DNA of 64,000 bases from a bacterium (GTDB lineage: Bacteria; Planctomycetota; SZUA-567). Made by a program: the position numbers and the translations under genes. This document shows positions 43,248 through 52,826 of this stretch, in pieces (the first letter of the stretch is position 1; the number at the start of each line of letters is the position of its first letter). The notes below the pieces were generated by a model. It saw only the letters and a program-made list of their open reading frames with translations. It did no database searches and was not told the origin of the DNA. The stretch lies in the NCBI GenBank assembly GCA_003245715.1, contig QKCJ01000034.1, positions 1 to 64,000 on the forward strand, written 5' to 3'.

Positions 43248-44744
43248 ATGAAATTGCTTACTAAGGATCTTCTTCCGGAGGTGTCTGTTGATTATTTTGA
43301 TTCTTCTGCTTTGCCGGAGAAGGTTCTGCAGTTTGGCGAGGGTAATTTCCTGCGCGCGTTTGTTAACTGGATGTTTGACGCTATGAACCGTGCGGGCAAG
43401 TTCAATGGTCGCGCGGTGGTGGTTCAACCGATTGACCGTGGCATGGTTGATATGGTCAACGATCAGGACGGGCTTTACACCTTGCTTCTTCGAGGTATTG
43501 AGAACGGTGAAGTTCAGCAGCAGAAGCGCATCATCAGTTCAATTTCACGCGGCCTGAATCCTTATGCTGACTGGGCTGGTTACCTTGAGACTGCGCGCAA
43601 TCCAGAGATGGAGGTTGTCGTTTCAAACACCACTGAAGCTGGTATCGTCCACACGCCTGAAGCTTTTGAGGAAGGCAAGTGTCCTAACACCTTCCCGGCC
43701 AAGGTTACTGCCTGGTTGAATGAGCGTTTCAAGACTTTCTCAGGTGCTGCTGACAAGGGTGTGGTCTTCCTGCCATGTGAGCTGATTAATTATAACGGCA
43801 CCAAGCTTAAAGAGTGTGTTCTTAAGTACGCTGCCGACTGGAGCCTTGGAGTGGAGTTTGTCGCCTGGGTTGAGAATGCGTGTATCTTCCTCAGCACTCT
43901 GGTTGACCGTATTGTTCCGGGGTATCCGCGTGAGGAGATTGAGGGTATTCTTGAAGACCTCGGTTATGAAGACAGGATCGTTGACACGGGTGAAATCTTC
44001 CACCTCTTTGTTATTGAAGGTGATGAAGCTGCCAAGGCCAAGCTTCCGCTCTGCGAGGTTGATGGCCTGAATATTGTCTGGACTCAGGATATGCAGCCAT
44101 ACCGCAACCGTAAGGTCAGCATCCTTAACGGTGCGCATACTTCAAGTGTTCTCGCTGCGTTTCTTGGCGGGGTTGAAGCGGTGCGCGAGATGGTTGAGGA
44201 CGAGGACTTCGGCGCATACATCAAGAAGAATGTTTATGATGAAATTGTTCCGGCTCTTGATATGGATGAAGAAGAGAAGAAGCAGTTTGCCGCCGCGGTT
44301 ATGGAGCGCTTCCTCAATCCGTTTATCAAGCACGAGTTGATTTCGATTTCGCTAAATTCAGTATCAAAGTGGAAGGTGCGCGTATTGCCGTCAGTCAAGA
44401 GCTACTGCGCCAAGGAGTGCAAGGTTCCGCAGGGGTTGGCTTTCTCACTGGCTGCGCTTATCGCTTTCTACAAGTGCAAGGCCAAGGATGACGGCTCGTA
44501 TTACGGAGTTGCTAATGGCGCAGAGTATCCGGTACGTGACGACAAGGAAATCATGGAGTATTTTGCTGATGCCTGGGAGCGTCTTGAGGTTGATGATCTG
44601 GTGCGTGAGGTTCTTGGCAAGACCGAATTCTGGGGTGAGGATCTCAATGACATCCGCGCCTTCACCGAGTTTGTGACTAACTGCCTGCAGTTTATCACTG
44701 AAAACGGTATGCGTGAAGCGGTTAAGAAGATTATAAAAAAGTAA
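43248..44744 (+). CDS. uxaB: Tagaturonate reductase
   Basis: UxaB reduces tagaturonate to altronate with NADH in galacturonate breakdown. The mannitol-dehydrogenase-type N-terminus (LQFGEGNFLRAFVNWMFD), SNTTEAGI and the C-terminal catalytic region KVSILNGAHTSSVLAAFLGG fit the family. Length is 498 residues. I use the ATG at 43248 with AAAGG nine bases upstream; the frame stays open upstream through the operator, which cannot be coding. uxaA follows after 38 bases. uxaC is not in the window. Confidence 0.93.
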   Translation: MKLLTKDLLPEVSVDYFDSSALPEKVLQFGEGNFLRAFVNWMFDAMNRAGKFNGRAVVVQPIDRGMVDMVNDQDGLYTLLLRGIENGEVQQQKRIISSISRGLNPYADWAGYLETARNPEMEVVVSNTTEAGIVHTPEAFEEGKCPNTFPAKVTAWLNERFKTFSGAADKGVVFLPCELINYNGTKLKECVLKYAADWSLGVEFVAWVENACIFLSTLVDRIVPGYPREEIEGILEDLGYEDRIVDTGEIFHLFVIEGDEAAKAKLPLCEVDGLNIVWTQDMQPYRNRKVSILNGAHTSSVLAAFLGGVEAVREMVEDEDFGAYIKKNVYDEIVPALDMDEEEKKQFAAAVMERFLNPFIKHELISISLNSVSKWKVRVLPSVKSYCAKECKVPQGLAFSLAALIAFYKCKAKDDGSYYGVANGAEYPVRDDKEIMEYFADAWERLEVDDLVREVLGKTEFWGEDLNDIRAFTEFVTNCLQFITENGMREAVKKIIKK

Positions 44745-44782
44745 AAGTTGCGGCAGGTTAATAGCCGTCATAGAGGATAAAA

Positions 44783-46270
44783 ATGTCTGCTAAAGAGATT
44801 ATTAAAATACATCCGGCTGATAATGTGGCTGTTGCGGTGGATGATATCGCTTCTGGCAAGGAGCTTGAACTTGACGGGGTGGCGCTGGTTGCCGCGGCTG
44901 AGATTCCTGCCGGTCATAAGATTGCAATTGATGATATCCCCGCCGGTGCGGAGGTTATCAAGTACGGTTTTCGCATTGGTCTGGCTAAAGAAGATATAAA
45001 GGCCGGTGATTATGTCCACGCGCACAACGTCAGGACTGCCTTAAGCGGCAGTGGTGATTTTGTCTACGAGCCGGATTTTACCGGAGTTGAGAAGAACCGG
45101 AGTCTGACTTTCAAGGGGTACAAACGGCCTGATGGCAAGGTCGGTGTGCGTAACGATGTCTGGGTTATACCGACGGTTGGCTGCGTCAATAAAATTGCCA
45201 AGCTGATGGTGCGTGAGGTTGAGAATGAATTGCCTGAGAATGTTGACGGTATCCATGTCTTTGAGCATCCGTTTGGCTGCAGCCAGCTTGGTGACGATCA
45301 TTTGACCACGCAGAAGATTCTTGCGGGTCTTGTGAAAAACCCGAACGCTGGCGGGGTGTTGGTGCTTGGTTTGGGGTGTGAAAATAATCAGGTTGCGTAC
45401 TTCAAGAAGGTACTTGGCGAGTACTCAGAGGATCGGGTAAAGTTTCTGATTACTCAGGAAGTTGAGGACGAGATTGAAGCTGGTTCTGAAATTCTGCGCG
45501 GGCTTATCAATTATGCGGCAGGATTCAAGCGTGAAGATGTGGACGTTGCCGAGCTTAAGATCGGTCTTAAATGTGGCGGCTCGGACGCGTTTTCAGGGAT
45601 TACCGCTAACCCGCTTTTAGGTGTCTTGTCAGATAAACTCGTTGCCTGCGGCGGTACCAGCGCGCTTACTGAAATACCAGAAATGTTCGGCGCTGAGGGG
45701 ATTATTCTTAACCGTTGTGTCGATAAGGCGATCTTTGATCGCGGTGCGAAGATGGTTAATGATTTTCGTAATTATTATATCAGCCATGGCGAACCGGTTT
45801 CAGAGAACCCGTCACCCGGTAACCGTGCTGGTGGTATTACTACTCTTGAGGACAAGTCGCTTGGTTGCGTGCAGAAGGGTGGAACGAGTCCGGTGGTTGA
45901 TGTTTTGCATTACGGCGAGCAGCTTGAGAAGAAGGGCTTGGCAATTGTCGAAGGGCCGGGTAATGACCTGGTCGCAGTTACTAATCTTGCGGCTGCCGGT
46001 TGTCAGATTGTACTATTTACAACAGGACGCGGCAACCCCTTTGGCGGCCCCGTTCCGACGATCAAGGTTTCAACCAATCCGACTCTGGCCAAACGTAAAA
46101 AGCACTGGATTGATTTTGATGCGGGTAAACTCCTTGAAGGCGTACCGATGGAAGAGCTTGGTGATAAGTTCTTTGATTATGTCCTTGCGGTTGCTTCGGG
46201 TGAGAAGACCTGTAACGAGAAAAATGACTGCGTTGAAATCTCCATCTTCAAGTCCGGCGTAACCCTCTAA
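44783..46270 (+). CDS. uxaA: Altronate dehydratase
   Basis: UxaA converts altronate to 2-keto-3-deoxygluconate. The N-terminal SAF-like domain (about 1-95, IKIHPADNVAVAVDDI ... IKAGDYVHAHNVRT) and the large C-terminal UxaA family domain (GYKRPDGKVGVRNDVWVIPTV, KCGGSDAFSGITANPLLG, TTGRGNPFGGPVPTIK) are both present. Length is 495 residues. GAGGA lies just upstream. It is the second gene of a uxaBA operon closed by a terminator at 46303. Confidence 0.95.
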   Translation: MSAKEIIKIHPADNVAVAVDDIASGKELELDGVALVAAAEIPAGHKIAIDDIPAGAEVIKYGFRIGLAKEDIKAGDYVHAHNVRTALSGSGDFVYEPDFTGVEKNRSLTFKGYKRPDGKVGVRNDVWVIPTVGCVNKIAKLMVREVENELPENVDGIHVFEHPFGCSQLGDDHLTTQKILAGLVKNPNAGGVLVLGLGCENNQVAYFKKVLGEYSEDRVKFLITQEVEDEIEAGSEILRGLINYAAGFKREDVDVAELKIGLKCGGSDAFSGITANPLLGVLSDKLVACGGTSALTEIPEMFGAEGIILNRCVDKAIFDRGAKMVNDFRNYYISHGEPVSENPSPGNRAGGITTLEDKSLGCVQKGGTSPVVDVLHYGEQLEKKGLAIVEGPGNDLVAVTNLAAAGCQIVLFTTGRGNPFGGPVPTIKVSTNPTLAKRKKHWIDFDAGKLLEGVPMEELGDKFFDYVLAVASGEKTCNEKNDCVEISIFKSGVTL

Positions 46271-46302
46271 TCTGACAGGGCGCTTGCCAACCGGGTATTA
46301 TG

Positions 46303-46336
46303 AAGCAAGTAAGGTTTTGCCTTGCTTGCTTTTTTA
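46303..46336 (+). terminator. Terminator of uxaBA
   Basis: AAGCAAG (46303-46309) pairs with CTTGCTT (46325-46331), with an inner AGG/CCT pairing, and runs into a T-tract. It begins 33 bases after the uxaA stop. Confidence 0.78.
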
Positions 46337-46445
46337 TTTGTGTATTATAATAATGCCTCAGCGCCGCCGGTAGCGAGTTTGTTTGTTGTTGCATGACATC
46401 TTGTATGTGAAGGTTGGTTTCTCCGCGCTAAAATTTTGGCTTGTT

Positions 46446-46760
46446 TTAGCGTAGCTCAGTGGGGCGTTTATCGGTCTGTTTTTTTATGAAACGGCAAAAG
46501 TAGTTAACATCATTGAAGCCGCATTTGAGGGAAATGGTTGTAAGCGGCAGTAGCGTGTTCTTGAGTAAGTAAAGTGCGTTTTGCAGACGAACTTTACTGA
46601 GGTATTCGGAGATACTCTGGCTCATTGTGCGTTTAAAAAGATTAAGCAGGGTAGTTCTTGAGATATCAAGTTCAAGTGCAATACGGTTGACATTTAGTGC
46701 CGGTTCAAAGAAGCGCTGGGTGCAGATTCTGATGATATTTTTTGTCGTGCGGTTTTGAAA
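46446..46760 (-). pseudogene. AraC-type helix-turn-helix fragment
   Basis: About 100 residues forming a complete AraC-type DNA-binding domain (NIIRICTQRF, LNVNRIALELDISRTTLLNL, SLKCGFNDVNYFCRFIKK) but with no sensor domain. Upstream, in another frame, the sequence becomes glycoside hydrolase, so the fragment was joined to a broken hydrolase gene at about 46740-46783. It has no own promoter or ribosome-binding site that I can see. Most likely a relic of a regulator whose N-terminal part was deleted. Confidence 0.7.
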
Positions 46761-46782
46761 GTATCTTGAGCGTAAGTTCTGT

Positions 46783-48840
46783 CGGCCAGTGCCAGTAACT
46801 GCGCCCGGACGGGGATCTCTATCGTGCGCATAATCATGTCCCACTGGCTCATCAGTCCCGGATAGCCTGCGTCTTTAATTGTCCGGTAGTACCAGCCGGT
46901 CATTTCCTGCATGGTTTTAATGAGAAAATTACCCATATCTGAGCTGCGGCTATCGCCGGCGCGTAAAGCATCATCGGTGATGTCACTAATTGCGTCAAAT
47001 GATTTAAGCTCAGGTTCGTTCCCGGTTGCGGCCAGTTGCTCAATTGTTTTGTACTTCTCTTTAAGGAACGTGACAAAGGCGGGCTTGAGCACTTCCATAT
47101 TCTTTTTTATGTAAATGCGAAGGTCCTGTTCATTAAGAGGTTCGACAATGGCGAGAAGCGGATCGTCCTTGAGTGCTGTTTTGGTGTATGGATTAATTCT
47201 GTTGAGTAGATATTCAATTGCGATCTTGTAATGCTGGCGGTATTTTTCATTGATAAACAACTGGAGTTTGAAGGTTTCATGGTCTTAATCACCTATTCCC
47301 CTGTAGCCGAGCGTATAGCCTGAAGCTGAAGTCAGCAGGTCCATATTTATGTAGATGCGCGCTTTTTGAGGCAGTAGACCAGATAGTCAAAACGGTCAAG
47401 GTTTGCTTTGTCAAAGGCAATGTCCTCAGTCTTGAGCGGGATGCCTGATTCGGCAATACCCTTGAATGGTCGGTCGTGAATCTTGAATCCGAGAAGATAT
47501 CTTCCGAGTCCGTGCAGGCGGATCATATTGCACCCTTGTCTGGCAATTGAGTCGGTGAGTTCAACGATATCATCTTTTGTCCATTTATGACCTTGCAGTC
47601 TCCAGCCGGAGATGCCGAAATTGAAAGATGAAAATTTAACAGCTTTCTCGGGAGTATTAGCAAAGTCCAGTTGTCCTTTGCTGTTTATAATAACCCTGCC
47701 GGAGGTTCCTGCTTCGCCTCTGGCAATGATCTCGTCCGAGAAGTTCAAAGCAGTTCCTTTTTTTACGATAAATTTGCTGTTAACTTCTTTCCAGCCATTT
47801 GCTTCGTTGATTATGTAGAGTTTGAATGAGTCGGTAGGTCTTTGGGCTTTGCCATAAATGAAGCGCCAGCCATCGGAGCCGCTTAGGACTTTAACGGCGA
47901 GAAGATTTTTCCCTTTAACAACTGGGAGATTGATTGCGTGGTCTTCAACGGTGAATTTGCTGGTACTGTTGCCGGCGCTTTTAATGTTGCTGTATATCTG
48001 CTTGCCGTTGAGATAAATTTCTGACCACCAGTCGGCTGAAAAACCAAGTTTCATCTTTCCGGCAGTAGGGCTGTTGAATTCGTTGAATAAAACGGCGGCT
48101 TTTTTTGCGCTTAAGCTGCCGGTTATTTCTTTGATGTCGATAGAACCGTTTTTTCTGGTTACTATTTCAGGCGTTGTCGGGTGGCTGTTAATATCAAGCT
48201 TTTCCGGCACGGCGGTAATGTTTTGAAGATTCAAATCTGTGACAAAGAGCTTCCTGTTACGGCTAAGGCCAAGCTCAAGGTCGGAACTAGCTTTCAGATG
48301 CATCGGGCCAAAATAAATAGAGCCGGTACTGCCGAATTTAGCCAACATGAAAAGAGGAAGCGCCAGACTTTCCTGATAATCTTTATCGGCGGTAAATTTT
48401 ATTGTATACTTTTGCCAGTCTGACCGGACCTCAGCCTGAAAGTTACTGCCCTTTATCGGAGTCCAGGGGGCTGTGGATAAAGCGCAGACCGACTGGATCT
48501 GGCCATTGTTTGAGGCTTTGCAGAAGAAACTCAGTTCATACTCTTGACCCATAACAAGTTTGATGTCTGACAGATATTTTAATTGCACATCCCACGGTTT
48601 GGCTGCGGCATTGAGTGTATCGAATTTGACTTCGAGGCAGTTTTCATTATTCGGGGTTTTGACGGTTTCGGATAATTTCATGCTGCCGGCGTTGCCGTTT
48701 TTGGCCGAGAAAGATATTTTTTTGAGATTGCTGTAGTCCTGGTTATATGACAATGTTTCATTATCATCTGCAATTATCAGATTGGTGAACAGTATGAAAA
48801 GTGCTATTGTTGTTTTTATCGCGAGATGGCTTAAAGACAT
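46783..48840 (-). pseudogene. Broken secreted GH5-like glycoside hydrolase
   Basis: The 5' part encodes a signal peptide, a carbohydrate-binding-like module, a beta-sandwich module with ADWWSEIYLNGKQIYS, and the start of a GH5-like barrel (GCNMIRLHGLGRYLLG, FDYLVYCLKKR). At about 47357-47361 one base is missing (CGCGCATC where CGCGGCATC would read R-G-I), giving a stop at 47347. Reading on in the next frame restores GIYINMDLLTS...GYRGIGD, but a TAA at 47285-47287 interrupts it; past that the frame continues FINEKYRQHYKIAIEYLLNR and LLAIVEPLNEQDL, with the likely acid/base Glu. Similarity ends at about 46783, before the nucleophile. At least three lesions, so it is not functional. Start at 48840 follows AAGGAG by five bases. 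Confidence 0.85.
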
Positions 48841-48987
48841 TGTCACTCCTTAAAAATAGAATGATTTTAGCTGATTTGAACCCGGTTATTTGTGTCTTGA
48901 GAATAACATAGAAGATGGGTGAGCAAAATAAAAAAATCAGCGCTGTGACTATTTTGAAATTCATCTGTTAATTCTGTAGGTGATAAA

Positions 48988-51807
48988 CTACTTTGTTTCG
49001 AGAATGATAATGCGCACGCCAAATGGTTCCAACTCCAGGCTGAGTTTGTTTTGCGGCTTAATGCAGCTACTTTCTGCTGTGTTATCAACTTTATAAACTG
49101 TAGCGATCAGGTCTGAAGGAAGACCAAGTACTTCGGCTTTTTGTATCTGTTCTGTTGTGTTTGCGATGATTGTTGCAATGCTGTTGTCGCTAGCCTTGAA
49201 GCTTCCCGCGATTACGGTCGGGCGCTTGATGGTGACTTTTGAGGCTTTGCGTCCGTCAGGCAGGGTTTCATTGCCGTGGTTGTCTGATATGTAATGCCAG
49301 ACTTGCTGGGTTGCGCAATTGATTTCAAATGGGCGCAGAGTTATGCCCTTTAGCAGATACTTCGTGAAATTCCTGTATGCCTGACAGTATGAAATGAAGG
49401 CTGAAGAAACTTTGCGCTGCCATTCATTTTCAGGCTCAAGGGGAACTTGTTCCATATAGACAGTTGGTATTAGTCCGCGTACCAGTGCCTTCGCCAGACG
49501 GAAGCAGCGCAGTTCCGCCGAGCCGAGAGTGGCTTTCATACCCTGTCCGACCGAGAACCCGTCACCGATAATTGGCAGGAATTCGTGGTAGATATAAGAG
49601 AACATCGCCAGGCTCTGCATTCCGGAGAGTGATTCATCAACCTCAGAGCACTGACGTCCCCACATGGTTGACATGTGTGGAATGCTCTGCTCGCCGCAAC
49701 CTTCAATGCTGAGGCCGAAGTCGGGGCAGATCTCTTTGCCGTCTTTGATTATCTTCTGACAGAGGTCTTTGAAGTCGAGCCAGAACTGGTTGGTATAGCC
49801 GGGCTTGTGTTCGTGTGCCGGGTTGTAGCAGGGGATATCCTGCGCACCGCCATGTTCCTGGTCAAACTGAATAATCGAGACGCCGAGTTGGGTGATGTCC
49901 TTGTAGATCCTGCGCATGGTTGCTTTGGCCTCACTGCTGCTGTGGCAGAGCTTTGCGGTAATGCCGCCATAATAGCTGGTGTCTTCATAACCGTTGTGAA
50001 TCCATGGCTTGCCGTTTTTGCTATAAACAGTCATCTCTTTGCGTTTTTCAAAATCAGCAGAGTCGTCAATTTCCGGACCCATCAATTCTGTCGCCTGGCG
50101 CTTTATCACCCACTTGTAACCGGAGGGGAGCATGAATGTGAAGTCTCCCTGTGCTTTCAGTTTCCTGTTTACGTCCTGCCAGATTTTATTTGAAGGGAGC
50201 GCCGGGAAGTAATTTATGCCTGCCCATGCGCCCCTGTTCTCCCAGCCCATCGGTACAAAACCAATGTGTGGAAGGTTGGTACGTTTTTTATATTCTTCAG
50301 CAATCTCCGGGAATTTTTCAATGTACTCAAACGGGTAAAGCTTGTACTGCGGCATCTCATGCAAAAACGGTACAGCCATAACTGCTGCGCCTTCTGTGAA
50401 GTATGAGGGCAGATCGTTTCTCTCGTCGATAGTTTTCACGCACCATTCCTGGGTCACTGCCCATGCTTTATAGAGGTCTGCTGCAACATACCAGTCACCG
50501 TTAAAAGTTCCGAGGACAGTTTCATAGGAGAGTTGAATGTCACTTGCCGGAATTTCCGGTTGGTAATGCTCGATATTCATCTGAATGTCATCACCCTTCT
50601 CAAGAGCGATGGACATTTTCTTGTAGTGGCCGTTGCCATCATAAGTGGCCATGTAGAGCCCGGCAATATCATTGTAATAGGCGATAAACTGAACGTCCAT
50701 ATAATAAGGGTAGAGGCCGGTCATGGACTTTGTCTTGTTCCACGGATCATCAACAAGAATATTTCCCGCTGCGCTTGGTGCAATTATCTTGTCATTCAAA
50801 TCTTTGCCTGCGGTCAATTCTCGCGGTATCACAAGGCGAAGGAAATGGATATTCCTGATTATTCCTTTAGTGGAATTGGTTATCGAGATTGACAACCTCA
50901 TCAGGCCAAGTTCATCCTGTCTGACCTTTACAGCTACTTGCAGCGGCATGGTCTGATGCTCGGAAAAGTCAAAGCGGATTTCTTTTTCGTTATTTATTCT
51001 AGTAGAAATCTTAGTGAAACTACTGGCGTTAATTGCATGGAGTTCGGGGCCGGCAATCTGCGGCAGTTGTTCCGGGACAGACAAAAGATCATCCGGCAGT
51101 TGTGCGTGCAGATATAATTTCCAATCTCTGCTCAATAAATCAGCCGCTTCCGCGACGCCTTTTCTAGGAGGAGTTTTTACTGGTTTGCCGCAGACAAAGC
51201 GCCAGCCGGCAGTACCATTAACAATTTTGGCAACAATAACATTGCTGCCTTTTTTGACCGGGAACTCGACGATATGGCAGTCTGTAGTAAAATTGCCGCT
51301 GGCGTTTCCACTCATTGACGGGCTGGCATAAACCTCCTCGCCATTGACATATAAAGTAAGCCACCAGTCAGCGGCTATTCCAATGCGGGTCATGGCATCG
51401 TTTTGCGCTTCAAATTTGTTGATGAAAATGGCGCTGTCTTTTTCTCTAACCAGATCTGCCATTGCTGCCAAGTTGAAAGTGTCATCCTCAAGGCTGACGG
51501 TCTGCGGCTTGATGCAGGTTATTTCATTGTCTTCTTTGGGGATCTCAAGAAGAAAGTCAAAGAGTTGGGTTGCGCTTTTTTTTGCGACAAAATCAAGGCC
51601 AGTCGGCGTGTCGGTCAAACTGAGCAACTCTGCGCTGCTGCGGCTGAAGGTTATTGTTGAGCGTGAGCCTTTAATGCCTATCTTGTCGGCAGTTTCAAAG
51701 GCAGCCCCTGTGAAGTTTTTAGCGGCAAGACCGGCTTCGGCACAAGCAGCATTCTGGTAGTTTGCCACGCCACAAGACGCTTCACAATTCTGATTTTTTG
51801 TAGTCAT
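48988..51807 (-). CDS. Large glycoside-hydrolase-like protein (DUF6259-like)
   Basis: A 939-residue protein resembling DUF6259-type hydrolases. It has an N-terminal region with a beta-sandwich module (about 140-215: IGIAADWWLTLYVNGEEVYA ... GWRFVCGK) that clearly matches one in the broken hydrolase downstream. A galactose-mutarotase-like part follows (about 270-450), then a TIM-barrel-like domain with PHIGFVPMGWENRGAWAGIN, VSIIQFDQEHGGAQ and LSIEGCGEQ; the acidic residues there are candidate catalytic groups. No signal peptide is visible and the frame is closed by a stop just upstream of the ATG, so the enzyme appears cytoplasmic. It follows a pseudopilin gene by 229 bases. Confidence 0.72.
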   Translation of the reverse strand: MTTKNQNCEASCGVANYQNAACAEAGLAAKNFTGAAFETADKIGIKGSRSTITFSRSSAELLSLTDTPTGLDFVAKKSATQLFDFLLEIPKEDNEITCIKPQTVSLEDDTFNLAAMADLVREKDSAIFINKFEAQNDAMTRIGIAADWWLTLYVNGEEVYASPSMSGNASGNFTTDCHIVEFPVKKGSNVIVAKIVNGTAGWRFVCGKPVKTPPRKGVAEAADLLSRDWKLYLHAQLPDDLLSVPEQLPQIAGPELHAINASSFTKISTRINNEKEIRFDFSEHQTMPLQVAVKVRQDELGLMRLSISITNSTKGIIRNIHFLRLVIPRELTAGKDLNDKIIAPSAAGNILVDDPWNKTKSMTGLYPYYMDVQFIAYYNDIAGLYMATYDGNGHYKKMSIALEKGDDIQMNIEHYQPEIPASDIQLSYETVLGTFNGDWYVAADLYKAWAVTQEWCVKTIDERNDLPSYFTEGAAVMAVPFLHEMPQYKLYPFEYIEKFPEIAEEYKKRTNLPHIGFVPMGWENRGAWAGINYFPALPSNKIWQDVNRKLKAQGDFTFMLPSGYKWVIKRQATELMGPEIDDSADFEKRKEMTVYSKNGKPWIHNGYEDTSYYGGITAKLCHSSSEAKATMRRIYKDITQLGVSIIQFDQEHGGAQDIPCYNPAHEHKPGYTNQFWLDFKDLCQKIIKDGKEICPDFGLSIEGCGEQSIPHMSTMWGRQCSEVDESLSGMQSLAMFSYIYHEFLPIIGDGFSVGQGMKATLGSAELRCFRLAKALVRGLIPTVYMEQVPLEPENEWQRKVSSAFISYCQAYRNFTKYLLKGITLRPFEINCATQQVWHYISDNHGNETLPDGRKASKVTIKRPTVIAGSFKASDNSIATIIANTTEQIQKAEVLGLPSDLIATVYKVDNTAESSCIKPQNKLSLELEPFGVRIIILETK

Positions 51808-52036
51808 GATTTCTGAACCTTTATCTGTTTTATTCTGTTATAATTACGAGCAATGTCCTGAATTTTTATAATACAAACCGCTATTCCCCTGTTGGCAAAG
51901 GGAATTTATCTGTTTTGTTTTTATGCTTTAGAGATTACTTCAAGGCCGGTTGTGCCTTGAGCTTTGCTGTCTTATTGTCTTGTTGTAATGAATTAATAAG
52001 TGTTAACGTTTTTCCATAGGCCAGTAAAATATATCC

Positions 52037-52783
52037 TCAGTCCAGATTTAGGCTCCAGGCCGGAGTATCCCATTTGTAGTATTCCCTGTCCTCAAAATAG
52101 CGGAATGGTTTCTGGCTGTACACTGAAAGCCCTTCGATAATATCAAGAAATTCGGTATGCCCGTCGACAAATAGCGTGTTACAGCTTTGCTGGTGTCTGG
52201 ATGACGGTTGGCCTTGCCAGGTGGTCGCCGATGCGCTTGAATTAAAACGCCATAGCCCTGAATCTTCATTAGCCGAGCCGTCAGCGTTATTCCTCCAGGT
52301 ATCGAGAATAAACATCTTAATCTTTGGCATTTTCTGGGTGCTTAGTTTATAGGATACTCCGCTTAGTGAGTCGGCCATGGCGTGGTTCATTCCGTAATCG
52401 GGGTTGTTGAGCCACCAGTTATCCGGACGTTTTGACTGTGAGGGGCATTGCATAAGGCTCTGTTCAATATAGCCGAGGTTATACAGTGTCCCGTGCCAGC
52501 GTGGTGGCGCTGCCCCAACCTGATCGATTGGCGGGTAGTAATCATTGTTGGCATCTGCGTACATCCGTATGGCCATGAATGTCTGCTTGAGATTGTTGGT
52601 GCAGCTTACCTTTCTGGCGCTGTTGATGGAGTTCTTTAACTGCGGCATCAGCATGCTGGCGAGAATACTGATGATGGCGATAACAACAAGCATCTCGATA
52701 AGCGTGAAGAATGTGCGCGGATAAGCAGGTTGTTCGGGCTTGCACAAAATTTTATCTGGCTTGGCGTTGTTATTGTTTTTCAT
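52037..52783 (-). CDS. Pseudopilin-like protein with H-X9-DG tail (set A)
   Basis: A 248-residue protein with a type IV prepilin-like N-terminus: a long polar leader, then [20 protein letters not shown], which is processed by prepilin peptidase in true pilins. The residue before the Phe is another Phe rather than the usual Gly. The C-terminal part carries H-X9-DG (RHQQSCNTLFVDGH), a motif typical of this PVC-group family. It lies between a GntR/LacI-type regulator (43 bases) and the 939-residue hydrolase. The function of the family is not established; an envelope-displayed or secretion-linked role in polysaccharide use is inferred. GAGG precedes the ATG by seven bases. Confidence 0.88.
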   Translation of the reverse strand: MKNNNNAKPDKILCKPEQPAYPRTFFTLIEMLVVIAIISILASMLMPQLKNSINSARKVSCTNNLKQTFMAIRMYADANNDYYPPIDQVGAAPPRWHGTLYNLGYIEQSLMQCPSQSKRPDNWWLNNPDYGMNHAMADSLSGVSYKLSTQKMPKIKMFILDTWRNNADGSANEDSGLWRFNSSASATTWQGQPSSRHQQSCNTLFVDGHTEFLDIIEGLSVYSQKPFRYFEDREYYKWDTPAWSLNLD

Positions 52784-52826
52784 TTTTCTGCCTCAAAAGA
52801 TTATCCGCATTGTTAATGGCGTATTT

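Noticed and set aside
46446..46844. Complete small AraC-type regulator
   Set aside because: The first 35 residues of the frame are out-of-frame hydrolase sequence; only the DNA-binding domain is AraC-like and no promoter is apparent.
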